From: a virus
Length of the DNA stretch: 44,967 bases
IMG/VR virus record: IMGVR_UViG_3300017770_000030
Coordinates: 1-44,967 of that record
Strand: one strand, 5' to 3'
Shown: piece by piece, positions 39,175-44,967 of the stretch
Numbering within the stretch: position 1 is the first letter of the stretch
How the letters are laid out: every line of letters begins with the position of its first letter
Program-made: the position numbers and the translations under genes
The notes under the pieces: generated by a model
Seen by the model: the letters and a program-made list of their open reading frames with translations, nothing else
Told to the model about the DNA's origin: nothing
The model's database searches: none

Positions 39175-39958
39175 AGCCTGCTAATTCAGGTCTAGTTACA
39201 CGGTCATATGATTCAGCAAATTCTTTTGAAGTCATTGCTGGAGAGTTATATTTAGCTACGATTTCATTAGCCTGTTTAATTTCATCTACCATTACTTTGG
39301 CAAACTTTAGTCGATCTTTCATTGACATACCTTTAAGTGATGCGTGGTTATATTTGAGTAATGATTTTTTGACGTATTCATTGTGCACTGAGGTATGATC
39401 AGGTTGTGATAAATGCTTAGCATTCCTTGGATCATTACCAATATATACACCTTTCTTTTCGAAGTAGTTAATCAGTTTACGTGCTTCAAATTCATCAAGG
39501 CCATCAAATAAGAAAGCAAGAGATTTAACAGGTGTAATATGATGAGAATCAACGTCTACGACTTGAGGTTTATCTTCTAAGAAGGAACCTCTTACTTCAC
39601 GTTTAGTTTGAAGTTTACCTTTTTGATCACGGTTAAGAACTTCTTGTTGTTTATCGTTAAGGTCTCTTAGCTGACTATTTTTCTTACCATTAAATTGGTG
39701 ATAATTAAGACGACCATCATCACCACGGAATTGCGGTTTCTGAAGACCTTTACGTTGATCAGTTCTAACAGCCATATCAGCTTTGAACCTACCGAAGCCT
39801 TTATGACCACCAGCTTTACCAGAGTATTCTGCTTTAGGTAATACACGTGGCGGTGGTTTAGGTGTACTCTTTGCAGCTTTCTTTGCAGCAGTTTGTACTA
39901 CTTCATCACCTTTTTTAAAAACTTGTTTAACTACTTTCTTTACAAAATGTCCTGGCAT
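39167..39958 (-). CDS. HNH/colicin-type nuclease-like protein next to the terminase
   Basis: 263 residues. The N-terminal 120 residues are very basic (HFVKKVVKQVFKKG...) and probably bind DNA. Residues about 138-200 hold DVDSHHITPVKSL, then IGNDPRNAKHLSQPDHTSVH, which matches the HHxxP...GNxxNxxxL...HxxVH pattern of HNH-superfamily nucleases of the colicin/Endo VII type. It lies directly upstream of the large terminase; HNH proteins next to terminases assist packaging or cleavage in several phages. The ATG follows a terminator T-run without spacing. Confidence 0.6.
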   Translation of the reverse strand: MPGHFVKKVVKQVFKKGDEVVQTAAKKAAKSTPKPPPRVLPKAEYSGKAGGHKGFGRFKADMAVRTDQRKGLQKPQFRGDDGRLNYHQFNGKKNSQLRDLNDKQQEVLNRDQKGKLQTKREVRGSFLEDKPQVVDVDSHHITPVKSLAFLFDGLDEFEARKLINYFEKKGVYIGNDPRNAKHLSQPDHTSVHNEYVKKSLLKYNHASLKGMSMKDRLKFAKVMVDEIKQANEIVAKYNSPAMTSKEFAESYDRVTRPELAGYE

Positions 39959-39982
39959 AAAAAAAGACCCCTTGCGGGGCCT
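39959..39982 (-). terminator. intrinsic terminator abutting the HNH-like start codon
   Basis: Minus strand GGCCCC, GCAA loop, GGGGTC, then seven T residues; the last T is next to the ATG of the HNH-like gene. It would reduce read-through into the terminase genes, or the stem may stabilise the mRNA 5' end after processing. Confidence 0.85.
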
Positions 39983-39996
39983 GAGTATTGTTTATT

Positions 39997-40013
39997 CGTT
40001 AGTGGATAAGTTG
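39997..40013 (-). promoter_or_regulatory. 17-base TCCACT motif (copy B)
   Basis: Minus strand CAACTTATCCACTAACG, in the gap after the basic 197-residue gene and just before the terminator at 39959. One mismatch from copy A (34469-34485). A promoter placed so closely before a terminator would be unusual, unless the terminator is leaky or the hairpin is the start of the transcript. Confidence 0.4.
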
Positions 40014-40014
40014 T

Positions 40015-40608
40015 TTACTTACGTACCCATTTCGTCCCGTTGTAGATCATTACGTTTCCAAAGGGCTTTTTATATAAGTCATTCTTTTTAGGGTTCTTAG
40101 AAGGACTAGCAGGAATACCAGTATTACTGAAAGCTTTCTTTTGATTTTGTCTACGTGTATCAGCATTTCGTTTGCGTGTAGCAGCTTCCATGTCTCTCAC
40201 ATTGTTCCTTAGACCTCTTGCACGGGGATCCTCTTTTCTGCGGTTACCACCGTGTGTAGATGCTTTACGAGGTTGAGTTTTAAGTGCAGGGTCACTTTGA
40301 ATAGGTTTAGATTTAGCCTGAACAGGTTTGTTATTTTTAACTTCAGTAGATCTTGAACGTTTGACAGGAATAGGTTTTACTGAACCATCACCTTTAGTCT
40401 TCGCTGAATTAGTACTTGTGGATGCACTCCTTACAGCTTTAGTAGGTTTAGGTGCAACTTTTGCGGCCTTACGAAAATTTTCAACGTTAACTTTTCGTTG
40501 AGCAGGAGTCATAGAAGACCACTGCTTTTTCATTGATGCCAGTGATTTTCCCAAGAATGGGTTATTAACGCGTGACATTGCGTCACCAGTAGAAGTAGAT
40601 CTAGCCAT
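40015..40608 (-). CDS. very basic low-complexity protein
   Basis: 197 residues, dominated by Lys, Arg, Ser, Pro and Thr. The N-terminal 45 residues (NNPFLGKSLASMKKQWSSMT...) are the most protein-like part, followed by disordered KPIPVKRSRSTEVKNNKPVQ-type sequence, and the C-terminus ends in a small ordered block NVMIYNGTKWVRK. It probably binds DNA non-specifically, perhaps in the head or during packaging. It overlaps the HNH endonuclease gene upstream by eight bases. Confidence 0.55.
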   Translation of the reverse strand: MARSTSTGDAMSRVNNPFLGKSLASMKKQWSSMTPAQRKVNVENFRKAAKVAPKPTKAVRSASTSTNSAKTKGDGSVKPIPVKRSRSTEVKNNKPVQAKSKPIQSDPALKTQPRKASTHGGNRRKEDPRARGLRNNVRDMEAATRKRNADTRRQNQKKAFSNTGIPASPSKNPKKNDLYKKPFGNVMIYNGTKWVRK

Positions 40609-40924
40609 TTGTGTAATTAGTAATAAGTAATTCTCTTAGTGGATTGTCGAAGCGAGCTATGTAAACTCGCCAATTGGTACTTCCTTTTTCCTGATTGCAG
40701 CGTAGACATGCTGCAACTGTGTTCCTATTGTCTCCACCGCCATGACAGCGCGGCTGGACGTGATCAAGTGTAAGTTCATTAATGTCATAAGTTTCTCCGC
40801 AATAAGCACATGTGCAGTCAAAATGTTCTTTAATGCTGCGCCTCCAAAGGCGCTTTGCTTCAGAGGACGTCATGGCTATTAGGTAGTGTAAGTAGTGATC
40901 AGGAGTTGGAAGTAGTGGGGTCAT
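40601..40924 (-). CDS. HNH endonuclease
   Basis: 107 residues (an inner start at ATG 40873, MTSSEAKRLWRRSIK, may be the real one). Complete HNH motif with zinc knuckles: CAYCG, LTLDHVQPRCHGG (the catalytic His of HV), then DNRNTVAACLRCNQEKG. Small HNH proteins like this are either homing-type nucleases or packaging helpers. It overlaps neighbours on both sides, so it is integrated in the operon. Confidence 0.9.
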   Translation of the reverse strand: MTPLLPTPDHYLHYLIAMTSSEAKRLWRRSIKEHFDCTCAYCGETYDINELTLDHVQPRCHGGGDNRNTVAACLRCNQEKGSTNWRVYIARFDNPLRELLITNYTNG

Positions 40925-41184
40925 TTAATCCTTCGGTGTTTAGAAGCAGACATAACTTGAAGTTGGCCGTTAGGTTTATGGTGTACATCACCACCACCTT
41001 TACCTTCCATACCGTTATCACGACGGTATCGTCTGGTTTCAGCATTCTTCTTTTTACGATCTGGTTTCTTTGCCGCCTTAGTTGAGGAAGCGTGATGCTT
41101 TTCCTCGTGCACAGTTCCTTCTTTTTGTCGGTAAAATTTACCAGTACGGCTTAGTTGATTAAACGGAAGTTTCTCTCTTGCCAT
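40921..41184 (-). CDS. small basic hypothetical protein
   Basis: 87 residues (MAREKLPFNQLSRTGKFYRQ..., ending VMSASKHRRIK), rich in Lys, Arg and His with a hydrophilic repeat-free middle (KKPDRKKKNAETRRYRRDNG). No folded domain is obvious; probably nucleic-acid binding. It overlaps the small terminase candidate by 26 bases and the HNH gene by four. Confidence 0.5.
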   Translation of the reverse strand: MAREKLPFNQLSRTGKFYRQKEGTVHEEKHHASSTKAAKKPDRKKKNAETRRYRRDNGMEGKGGGDVHHKPNGQLQVMSASKHRRIK

Positions 41185-41416
41185 AGAGCCTCCGTTGTAC
41201 TAATTCAGGATCCACTTGTGGAATTACCCTTGCTAATTTATCTAGTGCTGTGCCTTCATAAGCAACACCACTGATGTCATTAGTCTTTAACCAATCACAA
41301 GCAGCTCTTAATTCTTGAGCTGTTGCTTCACCCGATTTAATACGAGCCAAGAATTCTTTAGTGACTAGGTTATGGAGTTCATTAAACTGGTCTTCTGTAG
41401 CTTTCTTTTTAACCAT
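41159..41416 (-). CDS. terS: probable terminase small subunit, gp18-like
   Basis: 85 residues against 89 for T7 gp18. Pattern: N-terminal helix EDQFNELHNLVTKEFLARIK, the block TAQELRAACDWLKTNDISGVA (residues about 36-56), and a C-terminal basic tail VQRRLYGKRE. This layout is typical of T7-type maturase A, which recognises phage DNA and loads the large subunit. In T7 gp18 and gp19 are separated by small lysis genes; here small basic and HNH genes lie between. Confidence 0.6.
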   Translation of the reverse strand: MVKKKATEDQFNELHNLVTKEFLARIKSGEATAQELRAACDWLKTNDISGVAYEGTALDKLARVIPQVDPELVQRRLYGKRETSV

Positions 41417-41663
41417 TATTACGTATAACTATTTGATCTAGTTTGTTTTCAATACGCACCATATGGTCCTCCATACGTTGAACCATAACTGAGAGATCAG
41501 CCTTAGATACATAGTCTTGAGCAACGCCAAGTTCAATGGCATCGATACGTCTGTCAAGACCACTAATGCGATCATGTACATTATTTATTCGGTTGTGTAA
41601 TCTGTTGTTTAGTGCTGAGCCGCCTGCAACTATTGCAATGACAGCTGCTACTATTGCTTCCAT
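41409..41663 (-). CDS. membrane-anchored coiled-coil protein
   Basis: 84 residues. One N-terminal transmembrane helix (MEAIVAAVIAIVAGGSAL) followed by a long coiled coil (about residues 20-80, RINNVHDRISGLDRRIDAIE...MVQRMEDHMVRIENKLDQIV). This is the architecture of phage inner-membrane spanins and of hemolysin-type small lysis proteins. Placement next to the holin-like gene supports a lysis role; no direct proof. Confidence 0.55.
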   Translation of the reverse strand: MEAIVAAVIAIVAGGSALNNRLHNRINNVHDRISGLDRRIDAIELGVAQDYVSKADLSVMVQRMEDHMVRIENKLDQIVIRNNG

Positions 41664-42109
41664 TATTCGAGAGAGACTATTGGTACTACGTCATGGCATA
41701 AGACTTCGACACGACTGCCAGGTCTAAAAGTAAACCCAGATTTCATAATCTCAGTACATTTAAGAGCACGAACAAGTTCGTAGTCAAGACGCATTTTTTG
41801 TTCGTGTTTACGAGCTATAGCTTTACAGGTTTCGATCATTCCACCATCTAGTGGCACTGAAAAGTTCAGTTGTACGCCGAAGTTATTGCTTCGTACATAC
41901 CCAGTGTGATCGTGTGGAACAGTATCATTCCCCATATAAAAGGGCGACAATTGCATCGTTGTTCCATTACAACTATTATTACCTGCAAAGTATTGACGAG
42001 ATGGTGCTCCATTGTTCTGGAATTGCACAGCTTGATTAGTCACATTGCCCGTTGCAGCGGCTACAGGGTTTGCTGTATTACTAACTGTTGGTTCTTCATT
42101 AGCAAACAC
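41663..42109 (-). CDS. secreted-type conserved-looking protein, start unresolved
   Basis: The called start is GTG 42109 (148 residues), but the frame is open upstream and encodes a credible signal peptide (YYILVGLLTVTPVFA|NEE) that lacks any ATG, GTG or TTG within reasonable distance. The mature part has TGNVTNQAVQFQNNGAPSRQ, two to four cysteines (CNGTT, TCKAIARKHEQKM, ALKCTEIM, EVLCHD) and ends VVPIVSLE. Similar proteins are common in marine cyanophage genomes, with unknown function. It probably acts in the periplasm or outer layer; it directly follows another signal-peptide protein. Confidence 0.55.
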   Translation of the reverse strand: MFANEEPTVSNTANPVAAATGNVTNQAVQFQNNGAPSRQYFAGNNSCNGTTMQLSPFYMGNDTVPHDHTGYVRSNNFGVQLNFSVPLDGGMIETCKAIARKHEQKMRLDYELVRALKCTEIMKSGFTFRPGSRVEVLCHDVVPIVSLE

Positions 42110-42114
42110 TGGTG

Positions 42115-42462
42115 TTACTGTGAGAAGACCGACAAGGATGTAGTAACAGTATTTTGCTGGACTGTTTCGGTAATTAAACTTTCTTCGATGATCCCTGCTG
42201 CTCTTGTCACTGTTTCGAGTTGAAATTGATCTCCAGCTGTGTGGACTGAATAAGTTGTAGTTGCATCGTTGATCGCCGCACTTGGTACGACGTTTGTACC
42301 TGACCATGATGTATAAGCGCCACCATAAGTTGTTGTATCAATGGTTCTGTCAATATCAATGGTGGTAGTTGTTGTTGACTGCATTGAACCTTGAGTAAAA
42401 TTAGGAGTCACCTGAGCAGATACTGGACTAGCTAAAAACAATAAAAGTAGTAATCGTTTCAT
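42115..42462 (-). CDS. secreted Thr-rich protein with signal peptide
   Basis: 115 residues. Signal peptide MKRLLLLLFLASPVSA then QVTPNF. The mature part is Thr/Ser-rich (QSTTTTTIDIDRTIDTTTYG...YTSWSGTN), with alternating beta-type residues and C-terminal TVTTSLSVFSQ. It has no cysteine. Paired with the next secreted gene in a cassette between holin-like and terminase genes, it may act on the cell envelope or as an exported virion component. Confidence 0.6.
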   Translation of the reverse strand: MKRLLLLLFLASPVSAQVTPNFTQGSMQSTTTTTIDIDRTIDTTTYGGAYTSWSGTNVVPSAAINDATTTYSVHTAGDQFQLETVTRAAGIIEESLITETVQQNTVTTSLSVFSQ

Positions 42463-42767
42463 TCTTCTTTCTTTTTAGGATCAGGAGATTTGTTATTAGA
42501 TTTACTATTAGAAGTCGTTAAACCGAAAGTAGCTAAAGCGCCAGTAAATACAGAAGCAACAAAAGTAATGTCACCACCACTCTGACCTTTTTTGATCATA
42601 GGTAGCTCGACATAATTAAGAGTAATAATAAAACCACTCCAAATAACAACACCTAGACGTACAAAAGTCCCGAGAATCTGTAATTCATCTTCTGTATTTT
42701 CTTTGACCTTAGCTAAGAAGTTTTTTGTTTTTCCGGTAGGGTCTTCTTTTTTGCTATCTTGTTCCAT
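42459..42767 (-). CDS. holin-like protein
   Basis: 102 residues. Hydrophilic N-terminus, then two predicted transmembrane helices (LGTFVRLGVVIWSGFIITLN at about residues 32-51 and ITFVASVFTGALATFGLTTS at about residues 67-86) and a charged tail (SPDPKKKEE). Size, topology and charged tail fit class II holins, which make holes in the inner membrane at lysis time. No endolysin gene is recognised nearby. It overlaps the proline-rich gene by 55 bases. Confidence 0.6.
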   Translation of the reverse strand: MEQDSKKEDPTGKTKNFLAKVKENTEDELQILGTFVRLGVVIWSGFIITLNYVELPMIKKGQSGGDITFVASVFTGALATFGLTTSNSKSNNKSPDPKKKEE

Positions 42768-43174
42768 GCTTGCTTTAATATGGGTTTCATAATCATCACT
42801 AAATGTTTAAATAGTGATGTAGCAGTTAGGGTGGCAGCCACAGAAATTGCAGCTGTAGTAGCTGCTGTAGTCATGATCGTAGTTGTAGGAAGTGGTACTT
42901 CAATATCCGTAAACGGAATCCCTACGATCTGAGCTTCAGGTGGGATTATTGGTGGAGTAAAAGTAGGTGATGGTGGAGTTTTGGTTTTAGCTTTAGGTGC
43001 CGGATCTGAGTTAACACCTTCTATACCTGGTGGCGGCCTAAGCGTGTTAGGAGGTACTACAAGCGGTTTGTACGAGGGTACATCAGCCTGTGGTACCTCT
43101 AGTATAGGTATAGGTAAATCAGGTGCGTTAGGGAGTAATAGAGATGGTAGTTGAGGGGGGTTAGCCCACTCCAT
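42713..43174 (-). CDS. proline-rich membrane protein
   Basis: 153 residues. The N-terminal 95 residues are Pro-rich (LPSLLLPNAPDLPIPILEVP..., PPGIEGVNSDPAPKAKTKTP), followed by a transmembrane helix (about residues 100-125, TTTIMTTAATTAAISVAATL) and a basic amphipathic tail. The pattern resembles envelope-spanning proteins that bridge the periplasm with a rigid Pro-rich rod, such as spanin-like or structural proteins. It ends inside the holin-like gene. Confidence 0.5.
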   Translation of the reverse strand: MEWANPPQLPSLLLPNAPDLPIPILEVPQADVPSYKPLVVPPNTLRPPPGIEGVNSDPAPKAKTKTPPSPTFTPPIIPPEAQIVGIPFTDIEVPLPTTTIMTTAATTAAISVAATLTATSLFKHLVMIMKPILKQAWNKIAKKKTLPEKQKTS

Positions 43175-43335
43175 TACTTAGATCCGAATAAACCACGTTC
43201 GATGAAATCAACAGCTTGATCATCTACGGTATTGTCTGTTGTAGTAGCAAGCTTACGTAGCATATCAATAATCAATCGTTTAACCTTTGGTGATTCAATA
43301 AACGAAAACAGAACTGGACGGATAAGAGTAATCAT
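43174..43335 (-). CDS. small hypothetical protein downstream of tail block
   Basis: 53 residues from ATG 43335 (MITLIRPVLFSFIESPKVKR..., ending VDFIERGLFGSK). The N-terminal LIRPVLFSF and the short helices with ESPKVKRLIIDMLRKLA suggest an amphipathic, possibly membrane-associated protein. No family named. It starts three bases after the previous stop and shares its last base with the next start. Confidence 0.5.
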   Translation of the reverse strand: MITLIRPVLFSFIESPKVKRLIIDMLRKLATTTDNTVDDQAVDFIERGLFGSK

Positions 43336-43337
43336 AA

Positions 43338-43922
43338 TTAAATAGGTGTAGGCCATGCCGTAGCAATGGCAGGGTTAGGTACGTCTTCCATGACTGGTTT
43401 ATTGTCTGAATCAACAACAGCCTCACCGTCAGAATCTTTCTTCTGTTGAGTAAGGGTAGGTTGACCGAATAGAAGCTCCTTTAGAGCTGGTACATCAGCG
43501 GCATTGCCAATCTCTGTCTGACGTGTATTACATGCAGTACGGACAGCAGCACGGTAAGTCTTCCAAGCAGACGGAATATTAGTTCCTGTCTCCTTAGCTT
43601 TAATGATGCGCCAGTCACTAGGAGCTAGCAGTGAAGCTGCAATCTCTCCTTGAGTGGCTGACCATTGTGTCTTCAAGCCAGTCTGTGTGTAGCCAAGATC
43701 TTTGCCGTCTTCATCGACAGCAGGTTGATCATTAAGTTGCTTAGGGTTATCTACACCCCAGTAGAAGCGTTGGTCATACGTGGGGTCATTTGCAACTTCA
43801 GTAATACCAATGGCTTTCTTCTCTTCAAGTGAAGCCAAGCGCAGCCAATTGGATGGATACTGAATATCATTATGTGTAAATGCCCTATCATAAGATAGGG
43901 GCTTGTTATCTAGTTTAAGCAT
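43338..43922 (-). CDS. tail fibre-associated / assembly-like protein
   Basis: 194 residues. The N-terminus LKLDNKPLSYDRAFTHNDIQYP then NWLRLASLEEKKAIGITEV resembles the fold of tail-fibre assembly chaperones and fibre-tip proteins, where a conserved YPxxWL...LxxxE block recurs. The C-terminal half has AWKTYRAAVRTACNTRQTEI and an acidic SDGEAVVDSDNKPVMEDVP segment. It lies directly after the LamG fibre gene, the usual place of its chaperone. Confidence 0.5.
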   Translation of the reverse strand: MLKLDNKPLSYDRAFTHNDIQYPSNWLRLASLEEKKAIGITEVANDPTYDQRFYWGVDNPKQLNDQPAVDEDGKDLGYTQTGLKTQWSATQGEIAASLLAPSDWRIIKAKETGTNIPSAWKTYRAAVRTACNTRQTEIGNAADVPALKELLFGQPTLTQQKKDSDGEAVVDSDNKPVMEDVPNPAIATAWPTPI

Positions 43923-43928
43923 AATTAA

Positions 43929-44967
43929 TTAATAAGCACGGGAATATTTAAAAGGATTTTCCGCCACACAATAATAAATTACTGTTTTGCCAGAGTCACC
44001 TAGAGGTGAACCATTGTGGCGAATTTTAAATCCATTACTTAGGAAGTCAAAACCAACTTGACTGCTATTGTAATAACTATCTTCGCCATTAGCTACGTTA
44101 GCAACTAATGTTCCACCTGTAGGACCATTAGGGCGTCGAGAGGTATCGAGCATCATCCAATCACCTGCAGAAGTGAACCTTGCTAAAATAAATTTAGGTT
44201 TAAACCCGGTATAGACGAAAATATTATCATTTGTACCATTAGGGCTGCAAGAACCAACTGCGCTGTAGCCCTCGACAGGCGCGAAGCAGTACATAATTGT
44301 GTCACCTGTGGACCCCATAGAATGTGGCTCACCTCTGGTGCTGACTACAGAACTTGTTGGCTCAGTATTGTTCCAAAAATCTGAGCTGGTTCCCGCTGTG
44401 TTGTTCAAGTCTAAATATAAATGTTTTGTAGCGCCTAGCGATCCGTGATAAACGGGCCAATGACTCGTGCCAGATGTTTTCTTCCAAATAATTAGTTCAG
44501 GTTTAGCATTTAGCCCATGCCCGACACTTGAATTAGATGCTGTATTCGTAAATTTTATAATACTGAACCCAGCACTTGGCTGTGCTCTTACTTGTGCAGA
44601 TATGCTGCCGTCAGTATTAGTTACCGTGGAAGATCCGGCGTCCCACGCCCAACCTACATAAGAAGTATTGTTTTCGTTCCAACCTGCAGAGTTCCCGTAT
44701 CCAGTAGATCCGTATTTAACAGTAAAGCCGTTAGAATCAAAGGAAGAGAACCAATCTGCGCCTGACGCTGTATTTTCACCACCAGTACTGTTACTGTTCA
44801 TATATGCAAAAGAGCCACGCACAACATCTTGTAAATAGTGAGAGACACCTGCAGATCTGTTTTTTATCCACACAAAGCCTGGTGACAATTCAGAATTAGA
44901 CATTGTTAACGCCTGCGTCCCACCATTTCCTAAATATGTTTTAGCTTCAAAATGTTTACTCGGGTCC
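43929..44967 (-). CDS. LamG-type tail fibre, C-terminal part (continues from 1-848)
   Basis: Together with bases 848-1 this makes 628 residues. Two bases remain at base 1 and one at base 44967, so the glycine codon at the junction is completed and the frame is preserved. The joined sequence reads DPSKHFEAKTYLGNGGTQAL just after the junction, a block commonly met in phage fibre tips, followed by SPGFVWIKNRSAGVSHYLQD, a second lectin-like region (FIKFTNTASNSSVGHGLN..., LIIWKKTSGTSHWPVYHG) and a C-terminal HNGSPLGDSGKTVIYYCVAENP. The internal ATG at 44903 is not the true start. Confidence 0.85.
   Translation of the reverse strand, partial: DPSKHFEAKTYLGNGGTQALTMSNSELSPGFVWIKNRSAGVSHYLQDVVRGSFAYMNSNSTGGENTASGADWFSSFDSNGFTVKYGSTGYGNSAGWNENNTSYVGWAWDAGSSTVTNTDGSISAQVRAQPSAGFSIIKFTNTASNSSVGHGLNAKPELIIWKKTSGTSHWPVYHGSLGATKHLYLDLNNTAGTSSDFWNNTEPTSSVVSTRGEPHSMGSTGDTIMYCFAPVEGYSAVGSCSPNGTNDNIFVYTGFKPKFILARFTSAGDWMMLDTSRRPNGPTGGTLVANVANGEDSYYNSSQVGFDFLSNGFKIRHNGSPLGDSGKTVIYYCVAENPFKYSRAY

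Noticed and set aside
42115-42307. N-terminal 57 residues of the longest frame of the 41663 gene
   Set aside because: Basic, irregular sequence that overlaps the whole end of the previous gene; unlikely to be translated.
44467-44661. Plus-strand frame in the fibre region
   Set aside because: Antisense shadow of the fibre gene.

Overview
The window is a complete genome of a T7-like podovirus (autographivirus type) that infects a cyanobacterium, assembled as a circle and cut open inside a fibre gene. The reading frame that runs off base 1 on the minus strand (ATG at 848) re-enters in the same frame at base 44967 and ends at 43929, giving one 628-residue LamG-type fibre. Every gene I can support is on the minus strand, so transcription runs from high to low coordinates. 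The host is very likely a phycobilisome-bearing cyanobacterium such as Synechococcus. The evidence is psbA (D1), hli, a small protein closely resembling the phycobilisome-degradation adaptor NblA, and a typical cyanopodovirus gene order.

Layout in transcription order: (1) 36.5-33.3 kb is an early block of small, mostly unrecognised genes (one KTSC-like, two tiny membrane proteins), preceded by a 660-base non-coding stretch where the physical genome ends probably lie. (2) 33.3-32.1 kb holds a MarR-like regulator coupled to a tyrosine integrase, with a good sigma70-type promoter. (3) 32.0-24.3 kb holds the single-subunit RNA polymerase, SSB, endonuclease I, primase-helicase, a DNA polymerase split into exonuclease and polymerase frames, a gp6-like 5'-3' exonuclease and the NblA-like protein. 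(4) 24.4-21.5 kb is nucleotide metabolism: DUF3310-type, MazG-like, a compact class I ribonucleotide reductase large subunit, an NrdB-like di-iron protein and a zinc ribbon. (5) 21.5-0.85 kb is the virion: portal, scaffold, then a photosynthesis/moron cassette (hli, outer-membrane-like protein, psbA), major capsid, tail tube A and B, three internal core proteins and tail fibres. (6) Across the junction, 44.97-37.4 kb holds the rest of the fibre, a probable lysis/membrane cluster, the small terminase candidate, two HNH-type nucleases and the large terminase. (7) ThyX sits at the right end, 37.2-36.5 kb.

Phage RNA polymerase, primase-helicase, polymerase, exonuclease, endonuclease and SSB form the T7-type replication machine. 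RNR, ThyX and MazG-like proteins supply nucleotides. D1, Hli and NblA-like would keep the host photosystem running while dismantling its antenna. Genes are very tightly packed with TAATG and ATGA overlaps. Several real genes are under 60 codons, including 33, 39, 40, 41, 43, 50 and 58 residues.

The most unusual signal is a structured element present three times (15634-15676, 17235-17275, 35451-35491). Each copy sits within 6 nt of a small gene's stop codon. Read on the minus strand, each has an outer stem GCTAR/YTAGC, a 10-14 nt bulge on one side, and an inner stem closed by a seven-base loop T(T/G)CAANT, which has the signature of a tRNA T-loop. Two further dispersed motif families (TCACAATCGAC and a 17-mer around TCCACT) may be phage promoters. 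No tRNA gene, CRISPR array, insertion sequence or transaldolase gene was seen.
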